A stretch of DNA of 64,000 nucleotides from CAYUVH01 sp964448135. Lineage in GTDB: Bacteria; Verrucomicrobiota; Verrucomicrobiia; Limisphaerales; UBA8199. The stretch spans positions 146,887 through 210,886 of the forward strand of contig CAYUVH010000032.1 in assembly GCA_964448135.1 (NCBI GenBank), written 5' to 3'. The position numbers and the translations under genes are program-made. Within the stretch, counting starts at the first letter, position 1, and the number at the start of each line of letters is the position of its first letter. Below, in pieces: positions 7,701 through 15,421 of this stretch. The notes beneath the pieces were generated by a model that searched no databases, was not told the origin of the DNA, and saw only the letters and a program-made list of their open reading frames with translations.

Positions 7701-8483
7701 AACCGGCTGCCGGCCGGCCTTGGTGCGCAACGACACGCCACGGGCACGACCGGTGGTGAAGACCTCGTTGAAATTGCCGCCGAAGGCCGGGTTTTCGAAG
7801 GAGTTGTTGCCACCCAAGGCATCGTAGCCGACGGGATTTTGCAGCAGCGCGGCGAGGGAAACGCTTTGTTTTTCCGCGGTCGGATTTTGCGCGCGGAACA
7901 CGCACACGGCCAGAGGCATCGAGGAAAAGCGCGCGTCCAGGGGCGCGAACGGGGTGAACGCGGTCAATTCCAGCTTCACTGGCAGATCCGCGTCCTCGAA
8001 GCGCAGCGTCGCGACCGGGTATTCACCAGTCATCTCGATGCGCCGCACGCGCGGCCAGTCCGGGCCGCCGGTGGTTTGGAGCAGCCGCGTCGCGCCGCCC
8101 GCGCGCGCAATAAAATGGAACGGCACATGCCCGTCGCGCAACGTGTTGAACAACTGCCACGTCGTCATCTGCCCATCGGCGCCGATCTCGAAATTACCGG
8201 TCCCAATGCCGCCCAGGTGCATGCGGGCATCCGTGTGGACATCGGAAAAATACCGGCGCGGCAGCGCCGGGCCGAGGAGTTGTTTGCGCCAGGCGGCGTA
8301 ATCGGCCTCCGGCAGTGAAAAAGCGCCGAGCGCCGGCGTCGCGAGCAAGGCGGCGCCGCCCACGCCCATCAGAGTGAGAAAATCACGCCGCGATATGGCG
8401 GAGGACGCCGAGGGCCCGCACTCCCCGCCGGCGCAGCAGCACTTGCGCACCGCCTGCGGCCGCGATGAATCAGCATTCGACAT
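4707..8483 (-). CDS. Tat-exported GH116 family glycosidase (DUF608/GBA2-like) with inserted binding domain
   Basis: A 1258-aa exported enzyme expected to hydrolyse beta-glycosides such as beta-glucosides; the exact substrate cannot be read from sequence. A Tat motif (SRRDFL, residues 31-36) precedes a hydrophobic stretch ending ALGAF. The GH116 N-terminal domain follows (MHLGGIGTGNFEIGADG). The middle (about residues 340-520) looks like an inserted carbohydrate-binding beta-sandwich. The (alpha/alpha)6 catalytic part begins near YTGVVFRIANGDIYGWEGSN and contains CTHVWGYEQ (candidate nucleophile Glu), DQWNTYDEALHG (candidate acid/base Asp) and EVWTGIEYQVAAHLIYEG (sugar-binding Glu). It is longer than typical GH116 proteins because of the insert. 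A cysteine-rich leader (KCCCAGGECG) precedes the Tat motif. It is last in a minus-strand locus with a BNR protein, pseudopilin and regulator. Confidence 0.88.
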   Translation of the reverse strand: MSNADSSRPQAVRKCCCAGGECGPSASSAISRRDFLTLMGVGGAALLATPALGAFSLPEADYAAWRKQLLGPALPRRYFSDVHTDARMHLGGIGTGNFEIGADGQMTTWQLFNTLRDGHVPFHFIARAGGATRLLQTTGGPDWPRVRRIEMTGEYPVATLRFEDADLPVKLELTAFTPFAPLDARFSSMPLAVCVFRAQNPTAEKQSVSLAALLQNPVGYDALGGNNSFENPAFGGNFNEVFTTGRARGVSLRTKAGRQPVLDQPVTIYAPGSMRGLNVPPADRPANLKVEFFPEGTPPADPPAAPAQTVIWMEEPAVMLPEPVMAWTRKAVEAGATLIFSGNAMPLLESYATWSQGRPASEIDVRPDIVFEDFEGDYGKWQVEGQAFGKKPARGTLPNQQKVTGYIGAGLVNTFLEGDDTTGRLVGKPFTVERRFIRFLVGGGNWPATQVRLLVDGRTVRAVSGRSREHLEPVTWDVSEFQGKTAHLEIVDEQKGPWGHINVDQIEFSDLPGNRELMLALDALLPARFKRLRLEKNGASGRPEIQFEGIALLPGASESTLPNGLKSFQRALGKGKVVLAAGAVLAPAQASIMNARQEAYAVLCKIAGANYTPSDGLDPKAPGYGSLALATLAESSSTFASVKDWAEIWDAFSTRGNFGAAEQSSPGTPTPRGRTVGSAVAATVDVPPAGSVEVPFLLAWHYPNSYAVKEGNQPGEWIGCHYATQWPDAQAVIAEAAGKFDSLRSRTESFRDAMYNSSLPYWLVDSLTANAAIIRYTGVVFRIANGDIYGWEGSNGCCPPTCTHVWGYEQSLARLFPDLEREMRRIDFKHQQLADGGINNRTDVPSPPHPTGEKPFADGHASCILKAYREGLNSPDEAFLREYWPGAKKAVEYLIERDAKDGGGKPLGILQDDQWNTYDEALHGVTTFISGYYLAALRAGEEWGRRVGDSATADRFHEIFLRGQNKLIELCWNGEYFQQNLPDYQTRQGEVGPGCMADQLIGQWWAHQLGLGYLLPRDKVVSSLRAIYKYNFKTDLTDWKHYPRAFAGAKDMGLIICTWPNGGRPNGVMLYSDEVWTGIEYQVAAHLIYEGLTEEGLTLVKAVRDRYDGKPRPPIRRNPWSEIECGGHYARAMSSWSLLLALSGWEYDGPRQSLRFAPRHTAEDYKGFFTGPEGWGHVRQSRRDGNQESVITVVEGRLQLKDFLSTPAGTPVVATVSRAGKPVVASFEFSSGQARVSFKETLTLKPGEPLAVLLSDRV

Positions 8484-8553
8484 AAGGTTCGATCAAAGTC
8501 GGCGACCGTGGCTGGTCGCCGGCGACACGAGTCTTCGCCACCGCCGGCTGCAA

Positions 8554-9819
8554 TCAATCTTTTTCGACGCTCATCCGGCGGACGAGCACCGCCTTGCGCT
8601 TGCGACCCTGTTCGTCCAATCGCTCGAAATCCGTATACGCCATGAGGAACTCGTTCGGACCAATCGCGCGCAAAGCCGTGTAACCATCCGTGCGCGAACC
8701 CATTTTTTCGCGTTCGCCGGAGAACAGTGCGATCGGTGGCTGCCAGGTTTTGCCCGAACCATCCAGGCTGACAGTCAGGTTCACTCCGGGCCGGCCGTAG
8801 GTCAGAATCAGCGGGCCGGACTTGAGTTGAAGCAAATCCGGCATCACGCCGAACTTGCCCAGTTCGTTCAGTGCGCGCGGCGGGGTCCAGGTCCGCCCCT
8901 GATCGCGGGAATATGTAATGAGCATGGATTTCTGGTCCTGATCCGTCCGGCGAATCACGCAGACCAGTTCGCCCCTGGCGATCTGACACAAGACAGGCTC
9001 GGTCATGTTGCTGATCTCTCCGGGGATGGAGTTAGCGTTGGCAATCGGCGCGCGGACTTCCCAAGTCCGGCCGTTGTTGGTGGAGACAAAGCAGGAACAG
9101 CCACAACCCTTCGGCGTTGAGCCGTCCGGCATTTTGTAAAGCGCGCGATAATCCGCCCACAACAGTTCCTTTTCCACCACGATCGGCGGCCGCTCAAAGG
9201 TGATGCCGGAAATCAATCCGGCTTCGTTGCCTTGCGCGATCCACACGAGCCGGCCGCGCGGGTCCCAGGCAGAGTCCTCCGACTGCCATTTTCCGGTGGC
9301 CGGTTTCCAGCGCAGGACGGGTTGATGGTTGAGGAAATTCTGAATGTTCGTGGGGAAATCCTGCGCATCGTAGATCACCATCTTGCGATAGCAGAAGTAG
9401 TCGCCCAATGGCTTTGGCAGGTTGCCCAGCTCCAGCGGCCTGGGCATGGGCATGCACAAAAACTGTCCGTCGGTAATCCCGGCCACGAGGCTGCTGTGAG
9501 GCATGGACGGATCGGTTGCCGGCTGCCAGGTCCTGCCCGTATCACTCGAAATGAGCGCCGGCTCGGCGTGCCCGTAGGCGCGCACGGAATCCTCCCCGGC
9601 GTGATAACGCAGGAGCAACTTGCCGCCGGGATACGCGGACAAAGTGGGAAACTGGTATTGACCCCAGCGGTGCTCCCCGGGATCCGCCAGGGCGGCCACC
9701 ACGGGCGGGAATAGATTCAGCTTCCAGTGCTGGCCGAGGGAAACGGACTCCGGGGCCGGTCCCGCCGCCCGCCCGGCGAGGGCGCACAGCAGACCGAGCA
9801 GGGCGGGGATTTTCGACAT
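8554..9819 (-). CDS. Exported BNR/Asp-box protein, sialidase superfamily
   Basis: A 421-aa secreted protein with a signal peptide (MSKIPALLGLLCALAGRAAG). It has four Asp-box motifs typical of the six-bladed sialidase propeller: SSDTGRTW (residues 91-98), STNNGRTW, SRDQGRTW and SLDGSGKTW. The N-terminal Arg-Ile-Pro motif of true sialidases is replaced by QFPTL, so the catalytic arginine is not obvious and sialic acid cleavage should not be assumed. Related Verrucomicrobial proteins are usually annotated as exo-alpha-sialidase. It lies 70 bases upstream of the GH116 gene on the same strand, so the two are probably co-transcribed and act on the same glycan outside the cytoplasm. Confidence 0.85.
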   Translation of the reverse strand: MSKIPALLGLLCALAGRAAGPAPESVSLGQHWKLNLFPPVVAALADPGEHRWGQYQFPTLSAYPGGKLLLRYHAGEDSVRAYGHAEPALISSDTGRTWQPATDPSMPHSSLVAGITDGQFLCMPMPRPLELGNLPKPLGDYFCYRKMVIYDAQDFPTNIQNFLNHQPVLRWKPATGKWQSEDSAWDPRGRLVWIAQGNEAGLISGITFERPPIVVEKELLWADYRALYKMPDGSTPKGCGCSCFVSTNNGRTWEVRAPIANANSIPGEISNMTEPVLCQIARGELVCVIRRTDQDQKSMLITYSRDQGRTWTPPRALNELGKFGVMPDLLQLKSGPLILTYGRPGVNLTVSLDGSGKTWQPPIALFSGEREKMGSRTDGYTALRAIGPNEFLMAYTDFERLDEQGRKRKAVLVRRMSVEKD

Positions 9820-9894
9820 AGTGGACTTCAGCCGATGGTGCGGGGTGCGCAGAACACCCCGGCACCTGAGCCTCCGGCGGGAGCCGAAGCAAGA

Positions 9895-12800
9895 TCAGCG
9901 TGGCAATTGGGTGCGGAAATACCGCGGCGACTGGTTGCGGGGGAGCGAATAGATATTGGTGCCGCCACCCGCATTGGTGGCCACCGTGGTCCAGATCGGG
10001 CCCGTGACCAGCTGCGTCGCGGTCTGGAGGATGCCGCGATAGGCAACATCCATGTTCGCGCCGTTCGGGGTGACGGTAACGAACGGCGGATTGACGGCCG
10101 AGAGGTCCACGAGGTTGAAATTCACGGTACCTTCGCCGGCACTGGCGAGCGAACCCCACACCAGACCGATGATGGAATTGGCGGTGGTGCTGAACGGCAA
10201 CGTCGCCACCCAATTCGAGTCGTAGTAATAGGACACCTGCCTGGTGACGGGGTCGAAGGCCGCCTGGTAGAGATGATAGGCGTCCAGGGCGGAAGAATCG
10301 GCGGTCAGGACGTAGTTGGTAAACCCGTTGGTGATTGCGAGCCCCAGCACGAGGTTGTTGTTGGCGTCCGCGTTGAAGCCGAAGCCCGAGCGGCCGTTTT
10401 TGTAATCCTCCCAGAACGCGAACAGCGCCGGGCCGTTACCGAAGTTCTCGGCGATGCGGCTGCGCACGCTGAGCACGAAGCCCGATTGCCGGGCGGCGTC
10501 CTGCAGGTTGGTGGCGATGTTCAAGGAGTAGGTGATAAACGCGCCGATCGTGGTCGAGGCGTCCCGCACCTGCCAGGCGTTGAGGCCGGTGGCGTTGTCG
10601 TCAAAGATCGCGTTGGTCGAAAGGCCAGGGTCGGTGAACGGCGGCAGAATCCAGCTTCCGCCCTGGGGCGAAACCGGGTCCGGCGGACCGGACGGAGCGG
10701 TGGTGGTGTTGCCGGCGTCGTAACGCGCCACCGAACCGAGCGTCGGGAAAACCACGGTGGCCGGCGAGTTTGACACGATGATCAGGTTCGAAGTATCGCG
10801 CACGTTGCTGACGCGGACGGTGTAGTTGCTGCCCTGCACAAACGGGCCGGCGCGCAGCTCGAGGGTTAGCGAATCAAGCATGCGCGCGGCGATGTTCGTC
10901 ACGCCGGGATTGACCCAGGAGAAGTTGGCCAGGTTGGTTGAGTAGGCCTCCTGCACCGGCTCGGAGAAGGTCAGCATGATGCGGTCGATGATCGGTGAAG
11001 GGGCGGCCGCAATGATCACGGGTGGATTCGTGTCATCGGTCACCGTCAGGACCGCGGCGGCGGTGGAGATATCGCCGAGGGCGCTGAAGGTCCGGCAGCG
11101 GAACTGGCTGCCGTTGTAGCCGGAGTTGATGAAACTGGTGGTGTAATTGGTGGCGGTCGCGCCGGCGATGGCCACATCGTTGGAATACCATTGGACGGTG
11201 TTGACGTAAGGATTGAACGCCGCGATGAAGGTCACCTTCTGGCCGACGCCGTTGGTGGTGCTGGGCGGGCTTTGCGCGACCGAGGGGGCCGTGGCTCCGA
11301 TTACGTCCAGTTGCACCAGGTTGTAATTCATCTGGCCTTTGCCGGCGGTGGAGACGCCGCCGAAGGTGAGGCCGGACCCGGCCAGGGCCTGCCCGGTGTA
11401 AGAGTCCGTAATGAGCTGGCCATCGAAATAAATTGCCGCCGCCTTCGTCACCGGGTTGTAAACCATGATGTTGGTGTGAAACCCGTTCAAGTTCGGGCTG
11501 ACGATGTAAGTTACCCCACCCACGGAGCCCAGCCACAGACTGCCGCTGATGTCCGCGCCCCAGGACAGCCCGTAGCGGATTCCGGGATTGAAAAAGAGCA
11601 CGAACTGGTCGGAAGCGGTGGTGCCGAAATTGTCGGCCAGCCGGCTGACGGTGATCAACCGCCACCCGTTGGTGCCCAGATTGACGGAGGCGGGTTGCGG
11701 CATCGGAATCACGCAGGTGGGGTTGCCCGCCGCCGTGGTCGAGTCGGTGATGCTCCAGGAATTGAGCCCGCTGCCCAAGTCATCCGTCACCGGCGCCATG
11801 CTGAATCCGGCGGCCACGGGGACGGTTTTGGTCCAATAGCCGGCATTCGTGACGGAAGGATCAAGCGGACCCGCCGGCTGGGTGGTGGTGGTGCCGGCAT
11901 CGTAGCGGATGGGCGAGATGGTCAGCGCCGGCGTGGTAAAGCTCATTTGTGTGGTGGTCATGCTGATGCCCGATTCGCCCAGCACGTTGGTGACCTGCAG
12001 CGTGTAGGAGGTGCCCGGCGCCTGAGCGCTGGTCCACAATTCCACAATACCGGGGCTGACCAGGCTGGCGTTTTGAACGGTCAACGCCCCGCCCACAAAG
12101 GAATAATTCAGCATGTTCGTGGCGGAAGCCGGGTCCACCTGCTCGGAGAAATTCACCCGCACGTGTTGCAGCGTGAGCACTGGCGTCAGCGACAGCACCT
12201 TCGGCGGGTTGGCGTCATCCACGGTCAACTGCACGTCATCGAGCAAGACGTTCAACGCCGCGCCGGTGCTGTTGGTTACGCGCGTGAAATCAAACGTGAT
12301 GGTGTCCGCCGTGGTCATAAGCGAACTAGTGAAGATAAACTCAAACCGGCGGTTGTTGCTCTTGCCCGTGGTGCCGGCTGGAGCGACGCCGCTCCCCGCC
12401 AGGCCGCCCAGGATCTGGCTGCCGTCCAGATTCTGGCCAGACACAAAGGCCAGGTCCGAGGCTGAACTGGTAATGGCATAGTTGAAAGCGATAGACCGCG
12501 TGGCGTCCGTGGTGTCGGCCGCGGTGATGAACGAGAGCCGGAATTTGTATGGCGGCACCACCGCCGGCAACACGCTGACGCTGATGGCGTTGGTGAGGCG
12601 GGCATTGTTGGTGAGGCTGGCCCAGACTTTTGAATAAAATCCGGCGCCCAGCGAACCGTTGTTCAAAATCTGCTGTTCATTGAAGGTGATCGGCAGCGGG
12701 ATCGGGGCAACGAAGAACCACTGACCGCCGGCGGGCCCGTTGGTCAGCGGGCTGGGGGCCGGGTTTTGCACCGGATAGGATTCAAACGAATCCGAATAGA

Positions 12801-12909
12801 TCGTGAGTGAGGCCAGGGCACGCGACGCGCCCAGCGCCAGCAGGGCGCCAACCGCCAGGCCGGACAGGAGAACAGAAACGCGACAGGGTCTGTGGGTCAT
12901 GTATTTCAT
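9895..12909 (-). CDS. Large exported protein with two Ig-like/LamG-like repeats
   Basis: A 1004-aa exported protein; a second ATG at 12900 is an alternative start. The signal peptide is VSVLLSGLAVGALLALGASRALA. An N-terminal carbohydrate-binding-like domain (LTIYSDSFESYPVQNPAP) is followed by two copies of a module, each starting with a Big_5/SbsA-type Ig segment (VRVNFSEQVDPASATN; IMLTFSEPVQEAYSTN) and followed by a concanavalin-like segment (RYDAGTTTTQPAGPLDP; RYDAGNTTTAPSGPPDP). An Ig-like segment (APSVAQSPPSTTNGVGQKVT) lies between. The end carries the module shared with three other exported proteins here (LQTATQL, IWTTVATN, RYFRTQLPR). No catalytic motif is seen; a surface adhesion or substrate-binding role within the glycan locus is inferred. 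Confidence 0.8.
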   Translation of the reverse strand: MKYMTHRPCRVSVLLSGLAVGALLALGASRALASLTIYSDSFESYPVQNPAPSPLTNGPAGGQWFFVAPIPLPITFNEQQILNNGSLGAGFYSKVWASLTNNARLTNAISVSVLPAVVPPYKFRLSFITAADTTDATRSIAFNYAITSSASDLAFVSGQNLDGSQILGGLAGSGVAPAGTTGKSNNRRFEFIFTSSLMTTADTITFDFTRVTNSTGAALNVLLDDVQLTVDDANPPKVLSLTPVLTLQHVRVNFSEQVDPASATNMLNYSFVGGALTVQNASLVSPGIVELWTSAQAPGTSYTLQVTNVLGESGISMTTTQMSFTTPALTISPIRYDAGTTTTQPAGPLDPSVTNAGYWTKTVPVAAGFSMAPVTDDLGSGLNSWSITDSTTAAGNPTCVIPMPQPASVNLGTNGWRLITVSRLADNFGTTASDQFVLFFNPGIRYGLSWGADISGSLWLGSVGGVTYIVSPNLNGFHTNIMVYNPVTKAAAIYFDGQLITDSYTGQALAGSGLTFGGVSTAGKGQMNYNLVQLDVIGATAPSVAQSPPSTTNGVGQKVTFIAAFNPYVNTVQWYSNDVAIAGATATNYTTSFINSGYNGSQFRCRTFSALGDISTAAAVLTVTDDTNPPVIIAAAPSPIIDRIMLTFSEPVQEAYSTNLANFSWVNPGVTNIAARMLDSLTLELRAGPFVQGSNYTVRVSNVRDTSNLIIVSNSPATVVFPTLGSVARYDAGNTTTAPSGPPDPVSPQGGSWILPPFTDPGLSTNAIFDDNATGLNAWQVRDASTTIGAFITYSLNIATNLQDAARQSGFVLSVRSRIAENFGNGPALFAFWEDYKNGRSGFGFNADANNNLVLGLAITNGFTNYVLTADSSALDAYHLYQAAFDPVTRQVSYYYDSNWVATLPFSTTANSIIGLVWGSLASAGEGTVNFNLVDLSAVNPPFVTVTPNGANMDVAYRGILQTATQLVTGPIWTTVATNAGGGTNIYSLPRNQSPRYFRTQLPR

Positions 12910-12973
12910 TGGGTGGGAGTACGAGGCTGGCGTTGTGGGTCGGGGAGAGTGCGTGATGAAATGGCCGCGGTGA

Positions 12974-13738
12974 TCAGTTATCCCGCAAAAAGGTGTAGTC
13001 CGGCCCGGTCGGCACCGACAGCGCCGGCGTATAAGTCACCCGCTGGAATTGCGCGTGCCCGTCCGCGAAGGCGACATTGAACCGGAAATCCATGTAGGCC
13101 GTGTGCCGGAAGAATTCCTTCTGGGTGGCGAGCTCGGGATTGAAAGCGGGATAATACGCGCCTTCCTCGCCGATGGTCACCATGCGCGTGGGACTCTTGA
13201 TGTCGGTGGATTTGCAACTCTGGTTGTCGGACATCCAGAGGGTTTTGTAGGTGCCTTCGGGGATGGCATTGTGCGGGTAAGAGGTGCCCTGGGCGAAATA
13301 GCGGCTGTTGTTGGTTCCGATCTCGCTGGGACAGCGGGCGACCTTCACGTCGGAGTCCGCCCGGGTCTCGCTAAGGTAATAGTTGAGCGGACGGTTCGTC
13401 ACCGTCAGCAGCGCATACGCCCCGCTGGCACCGGTCCGGCCCACCCAGCCGTACTGGGTTTGATAGGCATTGCCATCGCTGGCCAGCATGGCGAAAGGCG
13501 GAAAGCGGTCGGCGTAATCGTTGTAGTAAAGGGTCGTGGACAGGCCGATCTGCTTGAGATTGTTGAGGCAACTGATCCGGCTGGCCTTGGCTTTGGCTTT
13601 GGCGAGTGCCGGCAGCAGCATCGCCGCCAGGATCGCGATGATGGCGATGACCACCAGGAGTTCAATCAGGGTGAATCCGAGGCGAGCCCGTGGGGGGAGC
13701 GCTGAATGTCTGCGTGAAGCGCGGCTCATATCCATCAT
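12974..13738 (-). CDS. Pseudopilin-like secreted protein (prepilin N-terminal cleavage/methylation, DUF1559-like)
   Basis: A 254-aa protein with a prepilin peptidase site and hydrophobic helix, LGFTLIELLVVIAIIAILA, cleaved before the Phe and followed by AAMLLPALAKAKAKA. The basic leader of ~22 residues is long for a pilin but usual in this phylum. The body has CLNNLKQIGLSTTLYYNDYA and near the C-terminus the hallmark NVAFADGHAQF (the HxxxG/DG motif of these proteins). Planctomycetes and Verrucomicrobia carry many such proteins, thought to act through a type II secretion-like pseudopilus. It lies between the regulator and the 1004-aa exported protein on the same strand, suggesting that it serves this glycan locus. 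Confidence 0.88.
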   Translation of the reverse strand: MMDMSRASRRHSALPPRARLGFTLIELLVVIAIIAILAAMLLPALAKAKAKASRISCLNNLKQIGLSTTLYYNDYADRFPPFAMLASDGNAYQTQYGWVGRTGASGAYALLTVTNRPLNYYLSETRADSDVKVARCPSEIGTNNSRYFAQGTSYPHNAIPEGTYKTLWMSDNQSCKSTDIKSPTRMVTIGEEGAYYPAFNPELATQKEFFRHTAYMDFRFNVAFADGHAQFQRVTYTPALSVPTGPDYTFLRDN

Positions 13739-13878
13739 GCGTATTTCAAGGGCAATCTAGTTTCCGACCCGCGGAGCCTTCAACTTTCATTTACATGTCT
13801 CCAAAGGGAACATCTTTGAGTTTCTGCCCCGGTCCCGGCGGGATTGGGCGGGGGGAGGTGACCCGGCGCAGGATAAGG

Positions 13879-14994
13879 TCAACCGAGGGTGTCACCGCGG
13901 ATGAACTGGGGCATGATCTTGCATTCCTCGATTCGCGCGTTTCCGTGGATCATCCCCATCACCAGCCGGCTGACGTTGGCGGCGAAAGCGGTGGGACTTT
14001 GAAAGTATCGCGCCGCGCTGGGCACCACGTCCTCGAGGGTGGTGTAATGCTCGCGCGAAATCAGTGCGACGTCGCCCGGCACGCGCACGCGCCGGTTCAA
14101 CAGGTGGGTGAGCACGGTCAGAAAGTGCGAGGCGCGGGACACCAGGAAGGCGGTCGGCGGATTCCCCCGCGACCGAAGACCGTCCACCCGCTTGCAGATG
14201 CCCGTGACGGTGCCATCGTGATTGACCACCTCCGCGTGAATTCCCGCCGTCCTTTGTTGCGCCACCGCCTGCAGAAAGCCCGCTTCCGTGCGCGCGTCAC
14301 CTGCGGCCACCGCGAATGGATTCACCAGCGCCATGCGCCGGTGACCCCGCGACGCGAACTGACTGACCGCATGCTGGCAGACGGCCTCGTAATCCATATC
14401 CACACAGGAGAGTTTGACCCCCGCATAGCGGGAACCGACCACCACGCAGGGCAGCATGCGGGCCGCGAACCATTGCTGCATGCGTTCGGTCGAGTGCAGC
14501 AGCACCCAGCCGGCGGGATGCAGGGTGCGGGAAATATTCTCAAGGCCGGAATTGTTTCGCGCGCGATACAGCGCCGGGCTGGCGTGAGTCTCAAGCCGGC
14601 AATTCTCCTCGGCCAGGTGCTGGCGCAGCCGGTCCACGAGGAAGAGCACAAAGGGATTCAACCCTTCGAGCGCCGCCGGCATCAACAGCACCACGCGGTT
14701 TCCCTCCCGCCGCACCTTGGCCGAGCGTGAAGAAACAATCCGCCGCCGGGATCCCCGCCGGCATTTGAGCACCCCTTCCTCGCGCAGTCGTTCCAGAGCC
14801 GCGCGGAGGGTTTTGCGGCCAACGTGGAGTTGGGCCGACAGGGCATGTTCCCCGGGCAGGGTGTCGCCCCACCGGCCACCCTGGATTTCCTCCAGCAGCA
14901 CGGCGGCGGTTTGAGCAACGAGCGAGGTTTTTTGCGGCAGGCGCTTCGTAAGCGCAAAGGATAATCCGCGGCGGGAGCTTTGTCCAAAAGTCAC
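13879..14994 (-). CDS. GntR-type HTH regulator with LacI-type sugar-binding domain
   Basis: About 371 aa. An N-terminal winged helix of GntR type (SLVAQTAAVLLEEIQGG, then LPGEHALSAQLHVGRKTLRA and LERLREEGVLK) is joined to a LacI/periplasmic-binding-like effector domain (NRVVLLMPAALEGLNPFVLF; CVVVGSRYAGVKLSCVDMDY; GDVALISREHY). The start is uncertain: the open frame reaches 15165 but its first ~57 codons lie in dispersed repeat sequence (15025-15143). The GTG at 14994 is preferred because it falls after the repeats and just before the conserved HTH region. Such GntR-LacI hybrids control sugar genes. The downstream pseudopilin, exported proteins and glycosidases are the likely targets. Confidence 0.8.
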   Translation of the reverse strand: MTFGQSSRRGLSFALTKRLPQKTSLVAQTAAVLLEEIQGGRWGDTLPGEHALSAQLHVGRKTLRAALERLREEGVLKCRRGSRRRIVSSRSAKVRREGNRVVLLMPAALEGLNPFVLFLVDRLRQHLAEENCRLETHASPALYRARNNSGLENISRTLHPAGWVLLHSTERMQQWFAARMLPCVVVGSRYAGVKLSCVDMDYEAVCQHAVSQFASRGHRRMALVNPFAVAAGDARTEAGFLQAVAQQRTAGIHAEVVNHDGTVTGICKRVDGLRSRGNPPTAFLVSRASHFLTVLTHLLNRRVRVPGDVALISREHYTTLEDVVPSAARYFQSPTAFAANVSRLVMGMIHGNARIEECKIMPQFIRGDTLG

Positions 14995-15024
14995 CGACCC
15001 CCAGGAACAATCCGCTCTTCCGGC

Positions 15025-15063
15025 ACCGCAATCGAGGGCTGTTCTTGGACACAAAAAGTCCGG
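15025..15063 (+). repeat. 39-bp dispersed repeat, copy 1
   Basis: The run from ACCGCAATCGAGGGCTGTTC through TTGGAC and AAAAAGTCCGG recurs at 16888-16926 with one or two base changes. Its end forms a short GGAC / GTCC stem around an A-rich loop. Both copies lie just upstream of minus-strand genes and artificially extend their open frames. Confidence 0.85.
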
Positions 15064-15114
15064 ATCATTGCCCGGACGGCTCCGACAACGGTAAATCTCA
15101 GGCATTGCGGGCGC

Positions 15115-15143
15115 GCTGCGGCTTATAAAGCCGCGCTCCGGGA
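15115..15143 (+). repeat. Dispersed palindromic repeat, family 1, inner stem type A
   Basis: GCTGCGG, then CTTATAAAG, then CCGCGCTCCGGG: the same unit as 4071-4100. It falls in the spacer upstream of the GntR/LacI-type regulator. Confidence 0.85.
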
Positions 15144-15357
15144 CTTTTTGTGCAAAGTCCCCCAAGGAAGAGGGAGAGCGGTTGAAGGGTTTGGGTTTTA
15201 GTCAGCACTTGGTAAAGCTCGCTCCGAAGGGTCGTCGGGAATATGGAGCCTCGTCAGCTCGGCTGCTACTCGGAAGGATGCAGACGCCGTTCCTCGCAAC
15301 TACATGGATTGGGCTACAGCAGTTTATTTAATTCTGCAGCCAAGCCGCCAAGACGTC

Positions 15358-15385
15358 GCGGCCGCGCAGCAGCGCGGCCCTACCG
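15358..15385 (+). repeat. Palindromic repeat, family 2 (stem followed by CCTACC)
   Basis: GGCCGCGC, AGCA, GCGCGGCC form a stem-loop followed by CTACC. Two other stems of different sequence but the same layout, each followed by CCCTACC, are at 17208-17238 and 29329-29354. Confidence 0.6.
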
Positions 15386-15421
15386 TTAATGCTCTAAAGC
15401 CGAGAGTCCGAACGGAATGCG

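Larger units (their letters stand above)
14995..15421. other. Gene-free spacer filled with dispersed repeats
   Basis: Between the regulator and hisD there is no supported gene. The spacer holds a 39-base repeat at 15025-15063 also found at 16888-16926, a family 1 palindrome at 15115-15143, a hairpin GGGACTTTTTGTGCAAAGTCCC-like stem just after it, and a family 2 palindrome at 15358-15385. Both neighbours are on the minus strand, so the hisD terminator is not here; the spacer carries the regulator's promoter region. Confidence 0.6.

Noticed and set aside
5000..9000. Long plus-strand open frames opposite the GH116 and BNR genes, and long minus-strand frames opposite 38389-40251, 44513-46858 and 32300-33832
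   Set aside because: They are shadows of GC-rich coding genes on the other strand: arginine/proline/alanine-rich, no domain motif, no Shine-Dalgarno, and the opposite strand encodes recognisable domains.
8554..9819. Firm call as active sialidase
   Set aside because: The usual Arg-Ile-Pro motif is not present (QFPTL instead), so only superfamily membership is claimed.
14995..15165. 57-codon N-terminal extension of the GntR/LacI regulator
   Set aside because: It is encoded by repeat sequence (15025-15143); the conserved winged helix starts after it.
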